A stretch of 64,000 bases of DNA from Sediminibacillus terrae (GCF_009602435.1 NZ_VZDQ01000023.1:248001-312000), one strand, 5' to 3'. Counted from the stretch's first letter, positions 53,967-63,981 are shown. Notes: generated by a model from the sequence alone, not told the origin. Program-made: numbers and translations.

Positions 53967-55292
53967 ATGGCTTATTTTACGGACATTAACAAAATCGGTT
54001 TTGAAGGGGCAAAGTCATCCAATCCATATGCCTTCAAGTACTACAATCCCGAAGAAGTAGTAGGCGGTAAAACAATGGAAGAATATTTGCGTTTTGCGGT
54101 GGCATACTGGCACACCTTTACGATGGATGGCTCCGATCCATTCGGTGCCGGTACCATGGTACGCCCTTGGGATAAATATAGTGGAATGGACCTGGCAAAA
54201 GCACGTGTAGAAGCCGCTTTTGAATTTTTTGAAAAGCTCGGGGTTCCATACTTCTGTTTCCACGATGTCGACATTGCACCAGAAGGCAATACGTTGAGAG
54301 AAACGAACAAAAACCTTGATACCATCGTTGCGATGATCAAGGATTACATGAAGGATAGCAAAACAAAACTGTTATGGAATACCGCCAACAACTTTACCCA
54401 TCCGCGGTTTATTCATGGAGCTGCTTCCTCCAACAATGCAGATATTTTCGCTTTTTCAGCGGCAAAGGTTAAAAAAGGACTCGAAATCGGAAAAGAGCTC
54501 GGCGGCCAGAATTATGTATTCTGGGGCGGAAGAGAAGGCTATGAAACATTGTTGAACACCGACATGAAATTGGAAATGGATAACTTGGGCCGGTTCTTCC
54601 ATATGGCCGTCGATTATGCCAAAGAAATTGGCTTCGATGCCCAGTTCCTGATCGAGCCGAAACCGAAAGAACCTACCACCCATCAATATGATTTTGATGT
54701 AGCGACCGGTTTTGCTTTCTTGCAGCGTTATGATTTGCAGGATCACTTCAAATTCAATATCGAGGCAAACCATGCAACATTGGCCGGCCATACGTTCGAG
54801 CATGAGCTGCATTATGCCCGGGTCAACGGTATGCTTGGTTCTGTCGATGCCAATCAGGGTGATCCGCTGCTCGGCTGGGATACAGACGAATTTCCGACAG
54901 ACTTGTATTCTACCACTTTGGCAATGTATGAAATTATCAAGAATGGCGGCTTAGGTAAAGGCGGTCTCAACTTTGATGCGAAAGTAAGAAGAGGATCGTT
55001 CGAGCCTGAAGACTTGTTCCACGCTCATATTGCAGGTATGGACAGCTTTGCAGTTGGTTTGAAAGTTGCTCAGAAGCTTCTTGATGACAAAGTGCTTGAA
55101 GACGTCGTGGAGAATCGTTATAAGAGTTACACAGAAGGAATCGGAAAGGACATTGTCAACGACGCTACTGATTTTCATAAGCTTGAAGAGCATGTGCTGG
55201 ACAAGACCGAATTCAAGCATCAGTCTGGTCGTTTGGAAAAAATCAAAGCAACAATCAACCAGTACTTGTTGCAAACTTTTGCCGACCAATAA
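53967..55292 (+). CDS. xylA: Xylose isomerase
   Basis: A 441-residue class II xylose isomerase converting D-xylose to D-xylulose. Catalytic His99 and Asp102 in [13 protein letters not shown], metal Glu230 and Lys232 in [18 protein letters not shown], and [18 protein letters not shown] complete the active site; positions match the E. coli enzyme. The ATG has AGGAGG ahead. It begins the xylAB operon, controlled by the operator above. xylB follows after 32 bases. Confidence 0.97.
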   Translation: MAYFTDINKIGFEGAKSSNPYAFKYYNPEEVVGGKTMEEYLRFAVAYWHTFTMDGSDPFGAGTMVRPWDKYSGMDLAKARVEAAFEFFEKLGVPYFCFHDVDIAPEGNTLRETNKNLDTIVAMIKDYMKDSKTKLLWNTANNFTHPRFIHGAASSNNADIFAFSAAKVKKGLEIGKELGGQNYVFWGGREGYETLLNTDMKLEMDNLGRFFHMAVDYAKEIGFDAQFLIEPKPKEPTTHQYDFDVATGFAFLQRYDLQDHFKFNIEANHATLAGHTFEHELHYARVNGMLGSVDANQGDPLLGWDTDEFPTDLYSTTLAMYEIIKNGGLGKGGLNFDAKVRRGSFEPEDLFHAHIAGMDSFAVGLKVAQKLLDDKVLEDVVENRYKSYTEGIGKDIVNDATDFHKLEEHVLDKTEFKHQSGRLEKIKATINQYLLQTFADQ

Positions 55293-55324
55293 ATCGACTG
55301 AATGTACGAATCGAGGTGGAATCA

Positions 55325-56824
55325 ATGAAATATGTCGTCGGAGTTGATTTAGGCACCAGTGCGGTGAAAATTTTACTGGTAGACCAGCAGGGAAGTGTAG
55401 TACATGAAGTATCTAAATCGTACCCATTGATACAAGAAAAAACCGGGTATAGTGAGCAGGATCCGCAAGTGTGGGTGGATCAGACAGCCGCAGGGTTGTC
55501 TGATCTCCTGAAGAAAGCAGATGTCGACGCGGGAGAAGTGGAAGGAATAAGTTTTTCCGGACAAATGCACGGACTTGTCCTTCTTGATGAACATTACGAC
55601 GTGCTGCGTCCGGCCATCTTGTGGAACGATACTCGTACTACACAACAATGTGAAAACATCTATCGGCAAGTTGGTGAAGATAGGCTGTTGGATTTGGCCA
55701 AAAACCCGGCATTGGAAGGATTCACCCTGCCGAAGCTGTTGTGGGTGAAAGAAAATGAACCGGAGATTTATGACCGGGCCAGTACGTTTGTATTGCCAAA
55801 GGATTATTTGCGATACAAAATGACCGGTGAATTGCATATGGAATATTCCGATGCAGCCGGGACTCTGCTTTTGAACATTGCCGAAAAGCAATGGAGTAAG
55901 GAAATATGTGAAGCGGTCGGCATTCGCACGGAGCTTTGTCCGCCACTGGTTGCCCCCGCTGCAGAAGTGGGGACAATTTCGGAGAGTTTTGCTGAAAGAA
56001 CCGGGATGAATCCAGCCACCAAAGTTTTTGCTGGTGGGGCTGACAATGCGTGCGGTGCTATTGGCTCGGGTATTCTGGAAGATGGAAAAACGTTGTGCAG
56101 TATCGGTACTTCAGGAGTGGTTCTGTCCTATGAACAGGGACCGGACAAAGATTTCCAGGGAAAGGTCCATTACTTCAACCATGGAGCTGAAAACGCCTAT
56201 TATACCATGGGCGTCACCTTGTCCGCTGGTCACAGTTTGAGCTGGTTTAAGGAGACCTTTGCCAACCAAGTCGACTTTGACGACTTGGTTGCGGAAGTGG
56301 GGTCAGTCCCTGTCGGGGCAAATGGCCTGTTGTTCACACCTTATTTGGTCGGTGAAAGAACGCCGCATGCAGATTCGGCTATCCGTGGCAGTTTCATCGG
56401 AATGGATAGTTCGCATCGACGCATTGATTTTGTTCGGGCTGTTATGGAAGGGATCACTTTCTCACTGAATGAGTCCATTGAAATATTCCGGCAGAATGGC
56501 AAGCAAATCGATACGATTGTTTCAATCGGCGGTGGAGCAAAGAGCGAGGCGTGGCTGCAAATGCAGGCAGACATATTCGATGCGACGATCGTCAAGCTCA
56601 CCAGCGAACAAGGTCCTGGCATGGGAGCGGCGATGCTTGCTGCAACTGGTTGCGGATGGTTTGATTCACTTTCTGCTTGTGCCGATCAGTTTTTACAGGA
56701 AGCAGCAACCTATCAGCCGAAACCTGAAAATGTAGAACGCTATCGGGAATTGTTCGAGTTGTATAAAGCTGTTTACAAACATACGGCAGACATTAATCAT
56801 GCATTGATGCGCTATCGAAAATAA
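55325..56824 (+). CDS. xylB: Xylulokinase
   Basis: A 499-residue FGGY kinase phosphorylating D-xylulose to xylulose-5-phosphate. VVGVDLGTSAVKILLVDQQG at the start, substrate motif ISFSGQMHGLVLLD, WNDTRTTQQ, the catalytic Asp in FAGGADNACGAIGSG, SIGTSGVVLS and SIGGGAKSEAWLQMQADIF. Start is the ATG with GAGGTGG ahead; a GTG three codons earlier lies in that site. Last gene of the xyl operon. Confidence 0.95.
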   Translation: MKYVVGVDLGTSAVKILLVDQQGSVVHEVSKSYPLIQEKTGYSEQDPQVWVDQTAAGLSDLLKKADVDAGEVEGISFSGQMHGLVLLDEHYDVLRPAILWNDTRTTQQCENIYRQVGEDRLLDLAKNPALEGFTLPKLLWVKENEPEIYDRASTFVLPKDYLRYKMTGELHMEYSDAAGTLLLNIAEKQWSKEICEAVGIRTELCPPLVAPAAEVGTISESFAERTGMNPATKVFAGGADNACGAIGSGILEDGKTLCSIGTSGVVLSYEQGPDKDFQGKVHYFNHGAENAYYTMGVTLSAGHSLSWFKETFANQVDFDDLVAEVGSVPVGANGLLFTPYLVGERTPHADSAIRGSFIGMDSSHRRIDFVRAVMEGITFSLNESIEIFRQNGKQIDTIVSIGGGAKSEAWLQMQADIFDATIVKLTSEQGPGMGAAMLAATGCGWFDSLSACADQFLQEAATYQPKPENVERYRELFELYKAVYKHTADINHALMRYRK

Positions 56825-56847
56825 AAAACTTCAAGACCGGCACTTTA

Positions 56848-56888
56848 AGCTGGGAAGGCTGTCGAAATTTTATCGGCGGCCTTTTTGT
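56848..56888 (+). terminator. Terminator of xylAB
   Basis: GGAAGGCTGTCGA pairs imperfectly with TCGGCGGCCTT followed by TTTGT. Confidence 0.7.
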
Positions 56889-57853
56889 ATTCACAGACTT
56901 TCAGGTTTAGGAGCATGATAACCAGACAGAAAAACGGAAAAGATTATCCTGGAAATCTCAAACTCTAAAAAACCGAAAGCAGGGGAGAAGGGAGATCCCC
57001 GGTTACCCGATCATTTTAATATTCGATTTTCAAAAGAAGATGCCTGTTACGCAGAGAATGCAGTATCAGAAATGGGAAGTTCGATTTACCTATTCAAGTA
57101 AAGTGTGAAACCCGCTTCGGTAGCATACTTCGCTTTCCGCGGGGACGGCTTCAGCTAACTTGGTAAAGAAAACCGCTTTACCAAGTGGATCTTCAGCTCG
57201 TGCTGTTCCCGCTGGAGTCTGCGTATGCTACCTGCGCTAAGGAGCATACTGATTAACGGAAGCGTAGACTTTTTTCCTTGAGACCTAACAAGCCGTTTTA
57301 AAAATGTTTGTCAGGAAATAGGTGCTTCTTTTCATAAAAAGAAAGATTGAATTTCCGCCTTTTCTCCTGTTCTTGGACTTTCTGCTTGTTTTTCTAGCAT
57401 TGTCATTTGATGATACGGTGGATGGAGCCCATGAATAAAAAAATGTCTAGTACACGCTTTTTTAAACAGGAATCTGTTCCTAGCGAAGAAAATACCCGGA
57501 GACTCCAGCGGGAGGAAAGGCCTCGGTGAGATCCCGCAGAGCGTCAGCTCGAGGAAGCTCACCAGCCGCCCGCGGAAAGCGCAGGGTATTTCCGAAGCGA
57601 TGCCCCCCCCACTCAGCGAATACAGAAGAGTTAGCGGCAGATCTATCAAATAGCAACGAAATGAAAACAAAAAGGTCCTGCAAATAGCTTATAAAAAGTT
57701 GCGAGAGGGATTTTTGCAAGGGTTCCAGCCTTCTGTGTATCCGGCGTGGTAAAGGCTTTAAACATAGAAAGTTCGGGGCTGCAACCTCTGTCCTATATTA
57801 ATTTTCCATTAAATAGGGTATAATGAGGATAGAATCAGAAAGGGGATTATATT
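56889..57853. other. Intergenic region with composite repeat
   Basis: No gene supported. 56889-57113 shows nothing. 57114-57600 is the second composite repeat. Between 57600 and 57853 only a probable -10 (TATAAT near 57821) for the ydjO-like gene is seen. Confidence 0.5.
57114..57600. repeat. Composite GC-rich palindromic repeat, copy 2 (inverted relative to 3 kb)
   Basis: Reverse-complement counterpart of 2995-3556. In this orientation it begins CCCGCTTCGGTAGCATACTT, has the palindrome arms AACTTGGTAAAGAAAACCGC and CTTTACCAAGTGGATC, a spacer that aligns with the 3 kb spacer at most positions, and a second palindrome from GACTCCAGCGGGAGGAAAGG to CGCCCGCGGAAAGCGCAGGG. The two copies flank the 54 kb that hold motPS through xylB. 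Confidence 0.8.
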
Positions 57854-58036
57854 ATGGCTTATTACAACAACAAGAAAGAACCAGCCCCGGAAGTAGAAAC
57901 AACTATTTGGTCTTGTACAAGCGAGGACTGTGCAGGCTGGATGAGGGAAGACTTCACCTTTGAAGAAACGCCAAGTTGTCCGCTGTGCCAGTCAAAAATG
58001 GAAAAAGAAACAAAAACATTACCACAAATTAAGTAA
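57854..58036 (+). CDS. ydjO: YdjO-like small zinc-ribbon protein
   Basis: A 60-residue protein that begins MAYYNNKKEPAPE and has the cysteine pattern CTSEDCAGW ... CPLCQSKM, a four-cysteine zinc-ribbon. It corresponds to Bacillus YdjO, described as cold-inducible; molecular role not known. AAAGGGG precedes the ATG, with a TATAAT about 30 bases upstream. A single gene, with a likely terminator about 95 bases after the stop codon. Confidence 0.88.
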   Translation: MAYYNNKKEPAPEVETTIWSCTSEDCAGWMREDFTFEETPSCPLCQSKMEKETKTLPQIK

Positions 58037-58128
58037 TGCCGGGCTGACACCACCATTCACGGAAAGCCTGGTTTATTTAATTGGCAGGAGGCAGGGGGAG
58101 CACGATTTGTTGAAAGCCTTTTGCTGAA

Positions 58129-58168
58129 TGGAAACAGACTGCTGGCACTTTCGGTAGTCTGTTTTATT
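58129..58168 (+). terminator. Probable terminator downstream of ydjO
   Basis: AAACAGACT pairs with AGTCTGTTT across about 14 bases (GCTGGCACTTTCGGT region, partly pairing), followed by TATTATG; moderate strength. Confidence 0.55.
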
Positions 58169-58200
58169 ATGAAGTTTGGACGAAAGAGAAATTAGAATAT

Positions 58201-58284
58201 TTGTAATAAAATGAAATCATTTGCTATACTTTATTATAGAGCCATATCTCCATGATTCCAACCTCATAAATGAAAGCGATTACA
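58201..58284 (+). promoter_or_regulatory. Aldehyde dehydrogenase promoter with full-match cre box
   Basis: TTGTAA (58201-58206), 18 bases and TATACT (58225-58230) form the promoter. TGAAAGCGATTACA (58271-58284) fits the CcpA consensus at all 14 positions and lies between promoter and start codon. Confidence 0.75.
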
Positions 58285-58304
58285 ATTATCGAGGAGGTTT
58301 TGCG

Positions 58305-59825
58305 ATGCAGTATGAAGCACCGAATACAAAGGGAGCAGTCGTGAATTTTAAGGAAAGGTATGGAAATTTCATCGGCGGAGAATGGAAGGAACCGGTCGGT
58401 GGAGAATACTTCGATAACATAAGCCCGGTAACCGGAGAAGTTTTTTGTCAGATCGCCCGCTCGTCGAAGGATGATGTCGAACTTGCATTGGATGCCGCCC
58501 ACGCAGCCAAGAATAGCTGGGGGAAAACTTCTCCTGCAGAACGGGCAGTGGTGCTGAATAAAATCGCGGATAGGATGGAAGATAATTTAGAAAAACTGGC
58601 GGTCGCCGAGACATGGGATAATGGGAAAGCTGTCAGAGAAACACTTGCCGCAGATATTCCCCTTGCGATAGACCACTTCCGGTACTTCGCAGGTGTTATC
58701 CGTGCCCAAGAAGGCAGTCTCAGCCAGCTTGATGACGATACGGTCGCTTACCATTTCCACGAGCCGTTAGGGGTGGTGGGCCAGATCATCCCGTGGAATT
58801 TCCCGATATTGATGGCGACGTGGAAGCTCGCGCCAGCGCTTGCGGCAGGAAATGCTGTCGTTTTAAAACCAGCGGAGCAAACCCCAGCGTCGATTCACGT
58901 CTTGATGGAATTAATACACGATTTGCTGCCGCCGGGAGTGGTGAACATCGTCAATGGTTTCGGCGTGGAAACCGGAAAACCACTGGCTTCCAGCAGCAGA
59001 ATAGCTAAAATAGCCTTTACAGGGGAAACGACAACCGGCCGTTTAATCATGCAATACGCTTCCGAAAACATCATTCCAGTTACATTGGAATTAGGCGGGA
59101 AGAGTCCGAACATCTTTTTTAAAGATGTAATGGATGCCGACGATTCCTTTCTCGATAAATCGATTGAAGGATTTACGATGTTTGCGCTCAACCAAGGAGA
59201 AGTTTGTACATGCCCATCCCGCGCCCTGGTGCATGAATCGATATATGAGCCGTTTATGGAGAGGGCGATCAAACGGGTAAAAGAGATCAAAATCGGTCAT
59301 CCACTGGATACGGATACGATGATGGGTGCCCAAGCGTCTTTAGAGCAAATGGAGAAAATCACCTCCTACCTGGATATTGGAAAGCAGGAAGGGGCAGAAG
59401 TCCTTGTCGGCGGCAACAAAAACCGTTTGTCCGGCGAGCTTACCAATGGTTACTATGTGGAGCCGACTATCTTTAAAGGCGGTAATGAAATGAGGATTTT
59501 CCAGGAGGAAATTTTCGGGCCGGTTCTGTCGGTCACCACATTCAAAGACGATGAAGAAGCCCTCCGGATTGCTAACGACACGCTGTACGGCCTTGGAGCC
59601 GGTGTCTGGTCCCGGAATATTAATACGGCATACCGGTTCGGCCGCGAAATCGAAGCAGGAAGGGTATGGACGAATTGCTATCATCAATACCCTGCCCACG
59701 CAGCCTTCGGAGGGTATAAAAAGTCGGGGATCGGCCGTGAAAATCATGGGATGATGCTCGACCATTATCAGCAGACGAAAAACCTGCTTGTGAGTTATAG
59801 CACGGATCCGGCGGGTTTGTTCTAG
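58305..59825 (+). CDS. NAD-dependent aldehyde dehydrogenase (acetaldehyde type)
   Basis: A 506-residue ALDH-superfamily enzyme oxidising an aldehyde to the acid. [22 protein letters not shown] and [12 protein letters not shown] for NAD, the general base Glu in [12 protein letters not shown], and the catalytic Cys in [14 protein letters not shown]. The doublet Cys-Thr-Cys and the final [22 protein letters not shown] are typical of ExaC/AldA-like acetaldehyde dehydrogenases. Start is the ATG after GAGGAGG; the open frame upstream covers the promoter. A DUF779 gene follows, the common partner of this subgroup. Confidence 0.9.
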   Translation: MQYEAPNTKGAVVNFKERYGNFIGGEWKEPVGGEYFDNISPVTGEVFCQIARSSKDDVELALDAAHAAKNSWGKTSPAERAVVLNKIADRMEDNLEKLAVAETWDNGKAVRETLAADIPLAIDHFRYFAGVIRAQEGSLSQLDDDTVAYHFHEPLGVVGQIIPWNFPILMATWKLAPALAAGNAVVLKPAEQTPASIHVLMELIHDLLPPGVVNIVNGFGVETGKPLASSSRIAKIAFTGETTTGRLIMQYASENIIPVTLELGGKSPNIFFKDVMDADDSFLDKSIEGFTMFALNQGEVCTCPSRALVHESIYEPFMERAIKRVKEIKIGHPLDTDTMMGAQASLEQMEKITSYLDIGKQEGAEVLVGGNKNRLSGELTNGYYVEPTIFKGGNEMRIFQEEIFGPVLSVTTFKDDEEALRIANDTLYGLGAGVWSRNINTAYRFGREIEAGRVWTNCYHQYPAHAAFGGYKKSGIGRENHGMMLDHYQQTKNLLVSYSTDPAGLF

Positions 59826-59859
59826 GCTTCAAACGATTGCTCAGGAAAGGAGTGAAAGC

Positions 59860-60222
59860 ATGGTCGAGAAAGTTACTGCAACCGCGGAAGCAGCTGATTT
59901 AATCGAGCGCTTGAAACGGCGACACGGTCCATTGATGTTCCATCAATCGGGTGGCTGCTGTGATGGCAGTTCTCCTATGTGCTTTCCCCGCGACGAGTTT
60001 CGTGTCGGCAGTTCGGATGTACGGCTTGGGGTCATTGAAGAGACACCATTTTATATTTCCAAAGATCAATATGAGTATTGGAAACATACTCAACTGATCA
60101 TTGATGTCGTTAATGGGAGAGGAGGGATGTTTTCGTTGGAAGGACCGGAAGGAAAACGGTTTTTAACCCGGTCCAGAGTTTTTACAGACTTAGAACGAAA
60201 ACAGCTTGCGGAAGAAGTATGA
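59860..60222 (+). CDS. DUF779 protein, partner of aldehyde dehydrogenase
   Basis: A 120-residue protein of the DUF779 family, with the signature MFHQSGGCCDGSSPMCFPRDEF and EYWKHTQLIIDVVNGRGGMFSLE. The Cys-Cys and later Cys may hold a metal. Members almost always follow acetaldehyde-type ALDH genes but have no described activity. AAGGAG precedes the ATG. It lies 34 bases after the ALDH gene with no terminator between, and a family terminator closes the pair. Confidence 0.88.
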   Translation: MVEKVTATAEAADLIERLKRRHGPLMFHQSGGCCDGSSPMCFPRDEFRVGSSDVRLGVIEETPFYISKDQYEYWKHTQLIIDVVNGRGGMFSLEGPEGKRFLTRSRVFTDLERKQLAEEV

Positions 60223-60251
60223 CAATAGAAAGGCTGCTTGCTTAAAGCTGA

Positions 60252-60308
60252 AAACTGGACGGTAATTCGAATTACTATGCTTTCGAACCCGTCCGGTTTG
60301 CTTTTTAG
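60252..60308 (+). terminator. Dispersed-family terminator, copy 4
   Basis: ACTGGACGGTAATTCGAA pairs with TTCGAACCCGTCCGGT followed by TTGCTTTTT. Ends the ALDH/DUF779 unit. From here to 60560 no further feature is supported. Confidence 0.8.
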
Positions 60309-60562
60309 GCAGACTATTCCATTTTGATATAATGCCTCATTTTCCACAGGAACAGGTTGGGCCAACTGGAAATATGAAATTTCAGCTGGATTCTGAGAAG
60401 CTTGCCGAAACGAAAGAAACAATTTTCACACGAGAGAAGTCTTTAACTTCCTTCACGTAGGTCGCCCTAAAAATTCAATACCGGCAAGAACAGTATTTTT
60501 ATATCCATGAAACCGATTTCCTTCAGTGTATGAGAAAATGGAAAAAATTCTGAAAAAACATC

Positions 60563-60611
60563 TTGCTTTTGCCTAAATAACATACTATACTCAAATCAGA
60601 AAGCGTTTACA
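60563..60611 (+). promoter_or_regulatory. Promoter and cre box of the second sugar ABC importer
   Basis: TTGCTT (60563), 17 bases, TATACT (60586-60591). AGAAAGCGTTTACA (60598-60611) matches 13 of 14 cre positions and covers the probable start point. Confidence 0.7.
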
Positions 60612-60656
60612 TATAGTTTTTACGAAAATCTATATGTATTTTTTTCGACAGTTTAA

Positions 60657-60702
60657 GAAACCGGTTTCCTGATTTTCTGTTTGCGGTTTCTAACAGGGAA
60701 AC
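60657..60702 (+). promoter_or_regulatory. Two operator-like palindromes before the second ABC importer
   Basis: GAAACCGGTTTC (60657-60668) is a perfect 12-base palindrome with a central CG as in LacI-family operators. GTTTCTAACAGGGAAAC (60686-60702) is an inverted repeat with GTTTC / GAAAC arms. Both lie in the 5' leader. No LacI-type gene is in the window. Confidence 0.5.
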
Positions 60703-60770
60703 GGAGGTGAATTTAGTTAGTTTCCTGGCTGCATGGATAAACCATATCAAAAAAACGGGGGTAAAAAGTA

Positions 60771-62060
60771 ATGAAAAAACTGTTTTACATGGTAGCATTT
60801 TTTTCACTGATTTTAGCACTGGCAGGATGTAGTGATGACAGCAAAGCTTCGGAGGATGGCGGATCAGGGAAAAGCGATGGCAAAGTTGAACTGGATTTTT
60901 GGGTGTTTGGGAGTGCTGGGTACGATGTATTTGTAGATGAATACATGAAAGAACATCCCGACGTGAAAATTAACCTCAATGAGGGAGAAATGTCTGACGT
61001 TCATAATAACTTGTTCACGTCTCTCTCTGCCGGAAGCGGAGCGCCGGACATCACCATGATCGAAGTAAGTGAAATCGCCAAGTTCATGCAGGCGAAGGAT
61101 CAGTTTTACAATTTGAACGATTATGGCGCAAAAGATGTGCAGGATAAATACTTAGATTGGAAATGGCAACAGGCTCAAAGTGTAGATGGAGAATTTCAAC
61201 TAGGCCTTCCTACTGATATCGGGCCGACAACCATGTTTTACCGTACGGATGTAATGGAGGAAGCTGGTTTACCGACTGATCCTCAAGAATTGTCAGCAGA
61301 AATAAGTGACTGGGACTCATATTACGAGGCAGCGAAACGAATCAAGGAAAAAACCGGAAAGCCGATCACCGATAGTCCTGAATTAATGTTCTCCGCTTTG
61401 CGCGACCAGGCTCCGGAACAATATTTCAATGAAGATGATGAGTTGATCATTGAATCTTCTCCTTATGTGAAAGAAGCATACGATTACACGACGAAGTTGA
61501 TCGAAGAAGGCTTGGTCGGACAAAATGCTCTATGGACTCCTGAATGGGGAAGTGCCATGGCGGATGGCAGCTATGCTACGTTGATCGGTGCTCCTGCCTG
61601 GATGATTGCCAATGTAAAAGGAAATGCACCAGATGCTGGTGGCAAATGGTCCTTGACGACAATTCCGGAAGGTGCCGGAAACTGGGGAGGATCTTTCATG
61701 GCGATTCCGAAAGAGTCCGACCATCCGGAAGAAGCCTATGCATTTATTGAATGGCTTCTATCACCTGAAAATCAATTGAAATCATTCCACAATAACGGGT
61801 TGTTCCCTTCGGCTCCGGAGGTATATGAGGATGAAGAGTTTTTAGCTACTACAGATGAATACTTCAGCGGTGCGGAGACAGCCAAAACGTTCGCGGAAGC
61901 TGCAAAGTCTGTTAAACCGATTTATATGGGAGTCAATTATTCGATTGTCCAGGATGAATTGATTCTGGCACTGACCAACGTGGCGGTCGAAGGAGCAGAC
62001 CCGCAAAAAGAGTGGGATGCAGCAGTTAAACGGATAGAAGATCAATTAGCCAGACAGTAA
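60771..62060 (+). CDS. Sugar ABC transporter substrate-binding lipoprotein (CUT1), second system
   Basis: A 429-residue lipoprotein: signal MKKLFYMVAFFSLILALAGC with the lipidated Cys at residue 20, a Ser/Gly/Asp linker, and an SBP family 1 domain beginning KVELDFWVFGSAGYDVFVDEY. A Trp-rich ligand cleft (WKWQQAQS, WTPEWGSAM, APAWMIANVKG, NWGGSFMAIP) suggests an oligosaccharide. Ligand not determinable. cre and LacI-type operator sites precede it. The GGGGGT site stands before the ATG. Two permeases follow and again no ATPase gene is seen. Confidence 0.9.
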   Translation: MKKLFYMVAFFSLILALAGCSDDSKASEDGGSGKSDGKVELDFWVFGSAGYDVFVDEYMKEHPDVKINLNEGEMSDVHNNLFTSLSAGSGAPDITMIEVSEIAKFMQAKDQFYNLNDYGAKDVQDKYLDWKWQQAQSVDGEFQLGLPTDIGPTTMFYRTDVMEEAGLPTDPQELSAEISDWDSYYEAAKRIKEKTGKPITDSPELMFSALRDQAPEQYFNEDDELIIESSPYVKEAYDYTTKLIEEGLVGQNALWTPEWGSAMADGSYATLIGAPAWMIANVKGNAPDAGGKWSLTTIPEGAGNWGGSFMAIPKESDHPEEAYAFIEWLLSPENQLKSFHNNGLFPSAPEVYEDEEFLATTDEYFSGAETAKTFAEAAKSVKPIYMGVNYSIVQDELILALTNVAVEGADPQKEWDAAVKRIEDQLARQ

Positions 62061-62069
62061 GGTATGACA

Positions 62070-62102
62070 AACGGTCCGGGGCCATTACGGCCTGGACCGT
62101 TA
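62070..62102 (+). other. Hairpin between binding-protein and permease genes
   Basis: ACGGTCCGGGGCC pairs with CGGCCTGGACCGT; there is no T run. Such stems between binding-protein and permease genes can stabilise the upstream mRNA and lower downstream expression. Confidence 0.6.
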
Positions 62103-62124
62103 ACCAATGAAAGGGGATAATGTT

Positions 62125-63087
62125 ATGGCCCAACCGCAATTACAGCCTCAAACTGAGACAAAGCCAGTTCCGGCAAAGCCTTCACCCGGAAAAAAGCGCC
62201 CTTTTTTTCATCTAAGTGAAAGGAAGAAAGATGCGTTGTCCGGTTACTTGTATATTTCTCCGTTTTATGTACTGTTTGCTGTCTTTGGTTTGTTTCCAAT
62301 GTTGTTCAGCTTCTATCTCGGCTTTCAGAAATGGAACGGACTCGGAGAAATGGAATTTGTCGGTTTACAAAATTTTCGTTTTGTATTAAGCGACCCGATT
62401 TTTTGGAAGTCGCTGTTCAACACGGCAGCAATCGGAATCATCGGCACTCTGCCGCAATTGATTATCGGTATCATCCTTGCTTATGCATTGAATTCTGCAC
62501 TGCTTAAGTTCAAGAGCTTTTTCCGCGTTTCGATTTTTATGCCGTATGTCACGTCTACTGTGGCAGTAGCGATTGTTTTCGGTGTCATGTTCAACAGCCA
62601 GGATTTTGGTTTGATGAATGTCGTGCTCAACTGGCTGGGATTTGATTCTGTCAGCTGGTCCACCTCGGAATGGGGAGTGAAAATAGCGATCTCCACCATG
62701 GTCTTCTGGCGCTGGGTCGGGTACAATACGATTATTTATCTGGCTGGCCTGCAAGGAATTCCCAATGATTTGTATGAGGCTGCCAAGATTGACGGTGCCA
62801 GTATCCGGCAGCAAATCCAGTACATCACCATTCCGATGCTGAAGCCGATTATCATTTTGACCGTCTTTTTGTCCACGATCGGTGCGATGCAATTGTTTAC
62901 GGAACCATTGGTGTTCCTGGGTAGAAGTTTTAGAGAAGAAGGCATTACCGTGGTCCTGTATCTGTATCGGGAGGCGTTTTCCAATATGGCCTTCGGCACT
63001 GCTTCTGCAACAGCGATCATTTTGTTTATCATCATCATCGTATTATCCAGCATCAATGTATTCTTTACTAATCGAATCGGAAGATAG
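62125..63087 (+). CDS. Sugar ABC transporter permease, first subunit (second system)
   Basis: A 320-residue permease. A Pro/Gln/Lys-rich cytoplasmic tail (QPQLQPQTETKPVPAKPSPG) of about 35 residues precedes six helices. EAA loop PNDLYEAAKIDGASIRQQIQYITIPML. ATG start with AAAGGGGAT ahead; an ATG six codons earlier covers that site. It would pair with the next gene to form the translocation channel of the second importer. Confidence 0.9.
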   Translation: MAQPQLQPQTETKPVPAKPSPGKKRPFFHLSERKKDALSGYLYISPFYVLFAVFGLFPMLFSFYLGFQKWNGLGEMEFVGLQNFRFVLSDPIFWKSLFNTAAIGIIGTLPQLIIGIILAYALNSALLKFKSFFRVSIFMPYVTSTVAVAIVFGVMFNSQDFGLMNVVLNWLGFDSVSWSTSEWGVKIAISTMVFWRWVGYNTIIYLAGLQGIPNDLYEAAKIDGASIRQQIQYITIPMLKPIIILTVFLSTIGAMQLFTEPLVFLGRSFREEGITVVLYLYREAFSNMAFGTASATAIILFIIIIVLSSINVFFTNRIGR

Positions 63088-63098
63088 GAGTGTGGCAG

Positions 63099-63947
63099 AT
63101 GAGTAAAACCATAGGAAAAACGAGAAAAGTGTCCATTTCCAAACTGTTTGTCTATTTGTTGCTGTTCATAGCTGCCATTCTTTCTGTGTTTCCGTTCTAC
63201 TGGATGTTCGTGATGGCAGCGAACCATAATAGTGCGATAAATGCTGTACCGCCTGCATTCATTCCCGGCAAACAGCTGGTGGCGAACTTTCAAAATGTGC
63301 TAAGCAACATCGACTTTTTTGGAGCCATGTGGAATTCGTTGATTGTGGCCACAGTTACGACTGCGGGCGTGTTGATTCTTTGCTCCCTGGCTGGGTTTGC
63401 GTTTGCGAAATTCCAATTCAAAGGGAAAAACCTGCTGTTTGTTTTTTTACTGGTGACGATGATGGTCCCACCGCAGCTAGGTTTGATTCCGCAATATTAC
63501 ATTATCACCAAGCTCGATTGGGTAAATGACTTAAAAGCAATCATTGTGCCCGGAATGATTGATGCATTCGGCATTTTTTGGATGAGGCAGTACATTAGCA
63601 GCAACGTGCCGGATGAGTTGATCGATGCAGCGAAAATCGATGGCTGTTCCAATTTTCGCATCTATTGGAACATTGCCGTTCCGGTGATAATCCCGGCCTT
63701 TGCAACGTTGGCGATCATCAAATTCATGTATATGTGGAACGATTTTCTATGGCCGCTGGTCGTCCTGCGTGAAGAATCTTCTTATACCATCCAGATTGCA
63801 CTGCGGAATTTGATCGATAATTATGTACGGGACAACGGCATGATTTTATCTGGAACGTTCTGGGCTACGGTTCCGTTGATTGTCATCTTCCTGTTATTCA
63901 ACCGGATGTTCATTCAAAGCTTGACACAAGGAGCGGTAAAAAGCTAA
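63099..63947 (+). CDS. Sugar ABC transporter permease, second subunit (second system)
   Basis: A 282-residue MalG-like permease with six helices and EAA loop PDELIDAAKIDGCSNFRIYWNIAVPV. Ends SLTQGAVKS, the usual MalG-like tail. ATG start with AGGAGTG ahead; the gap to the first permease is 11 bases. Another gene begins 34 bases later and is cut by the window edge. Confidence 0.9.
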   Translation: MSKTIGKTRKVSISKLFVYLLLFIAAILSVFPFYWMFVMAANHNSAINAVPPAFIPGKQLVANFQNVLSNIDFFGAMWNSLIVATVTTAGVLILCSLAGFAFAKFQFKGKNLLFVFLLVTMMVPPQLGLIPQYYIITKLDWVNDLKAIIVPGMIDAFGIFWMRQYISSNVPDELIDAAKIDGCSNFRIYWNIAVPVIIPAFATLAIIKFMYMWNDFLWPLVVLREESSYTIQIALRNLIDNYVRDNGMILSGTFWATVPLIVIFLLFNRMFIQSLTQGAVKS

Positions 63948-63981
63948 AACAATAGTAAATCAATAAGACTGAGGGATCCCT

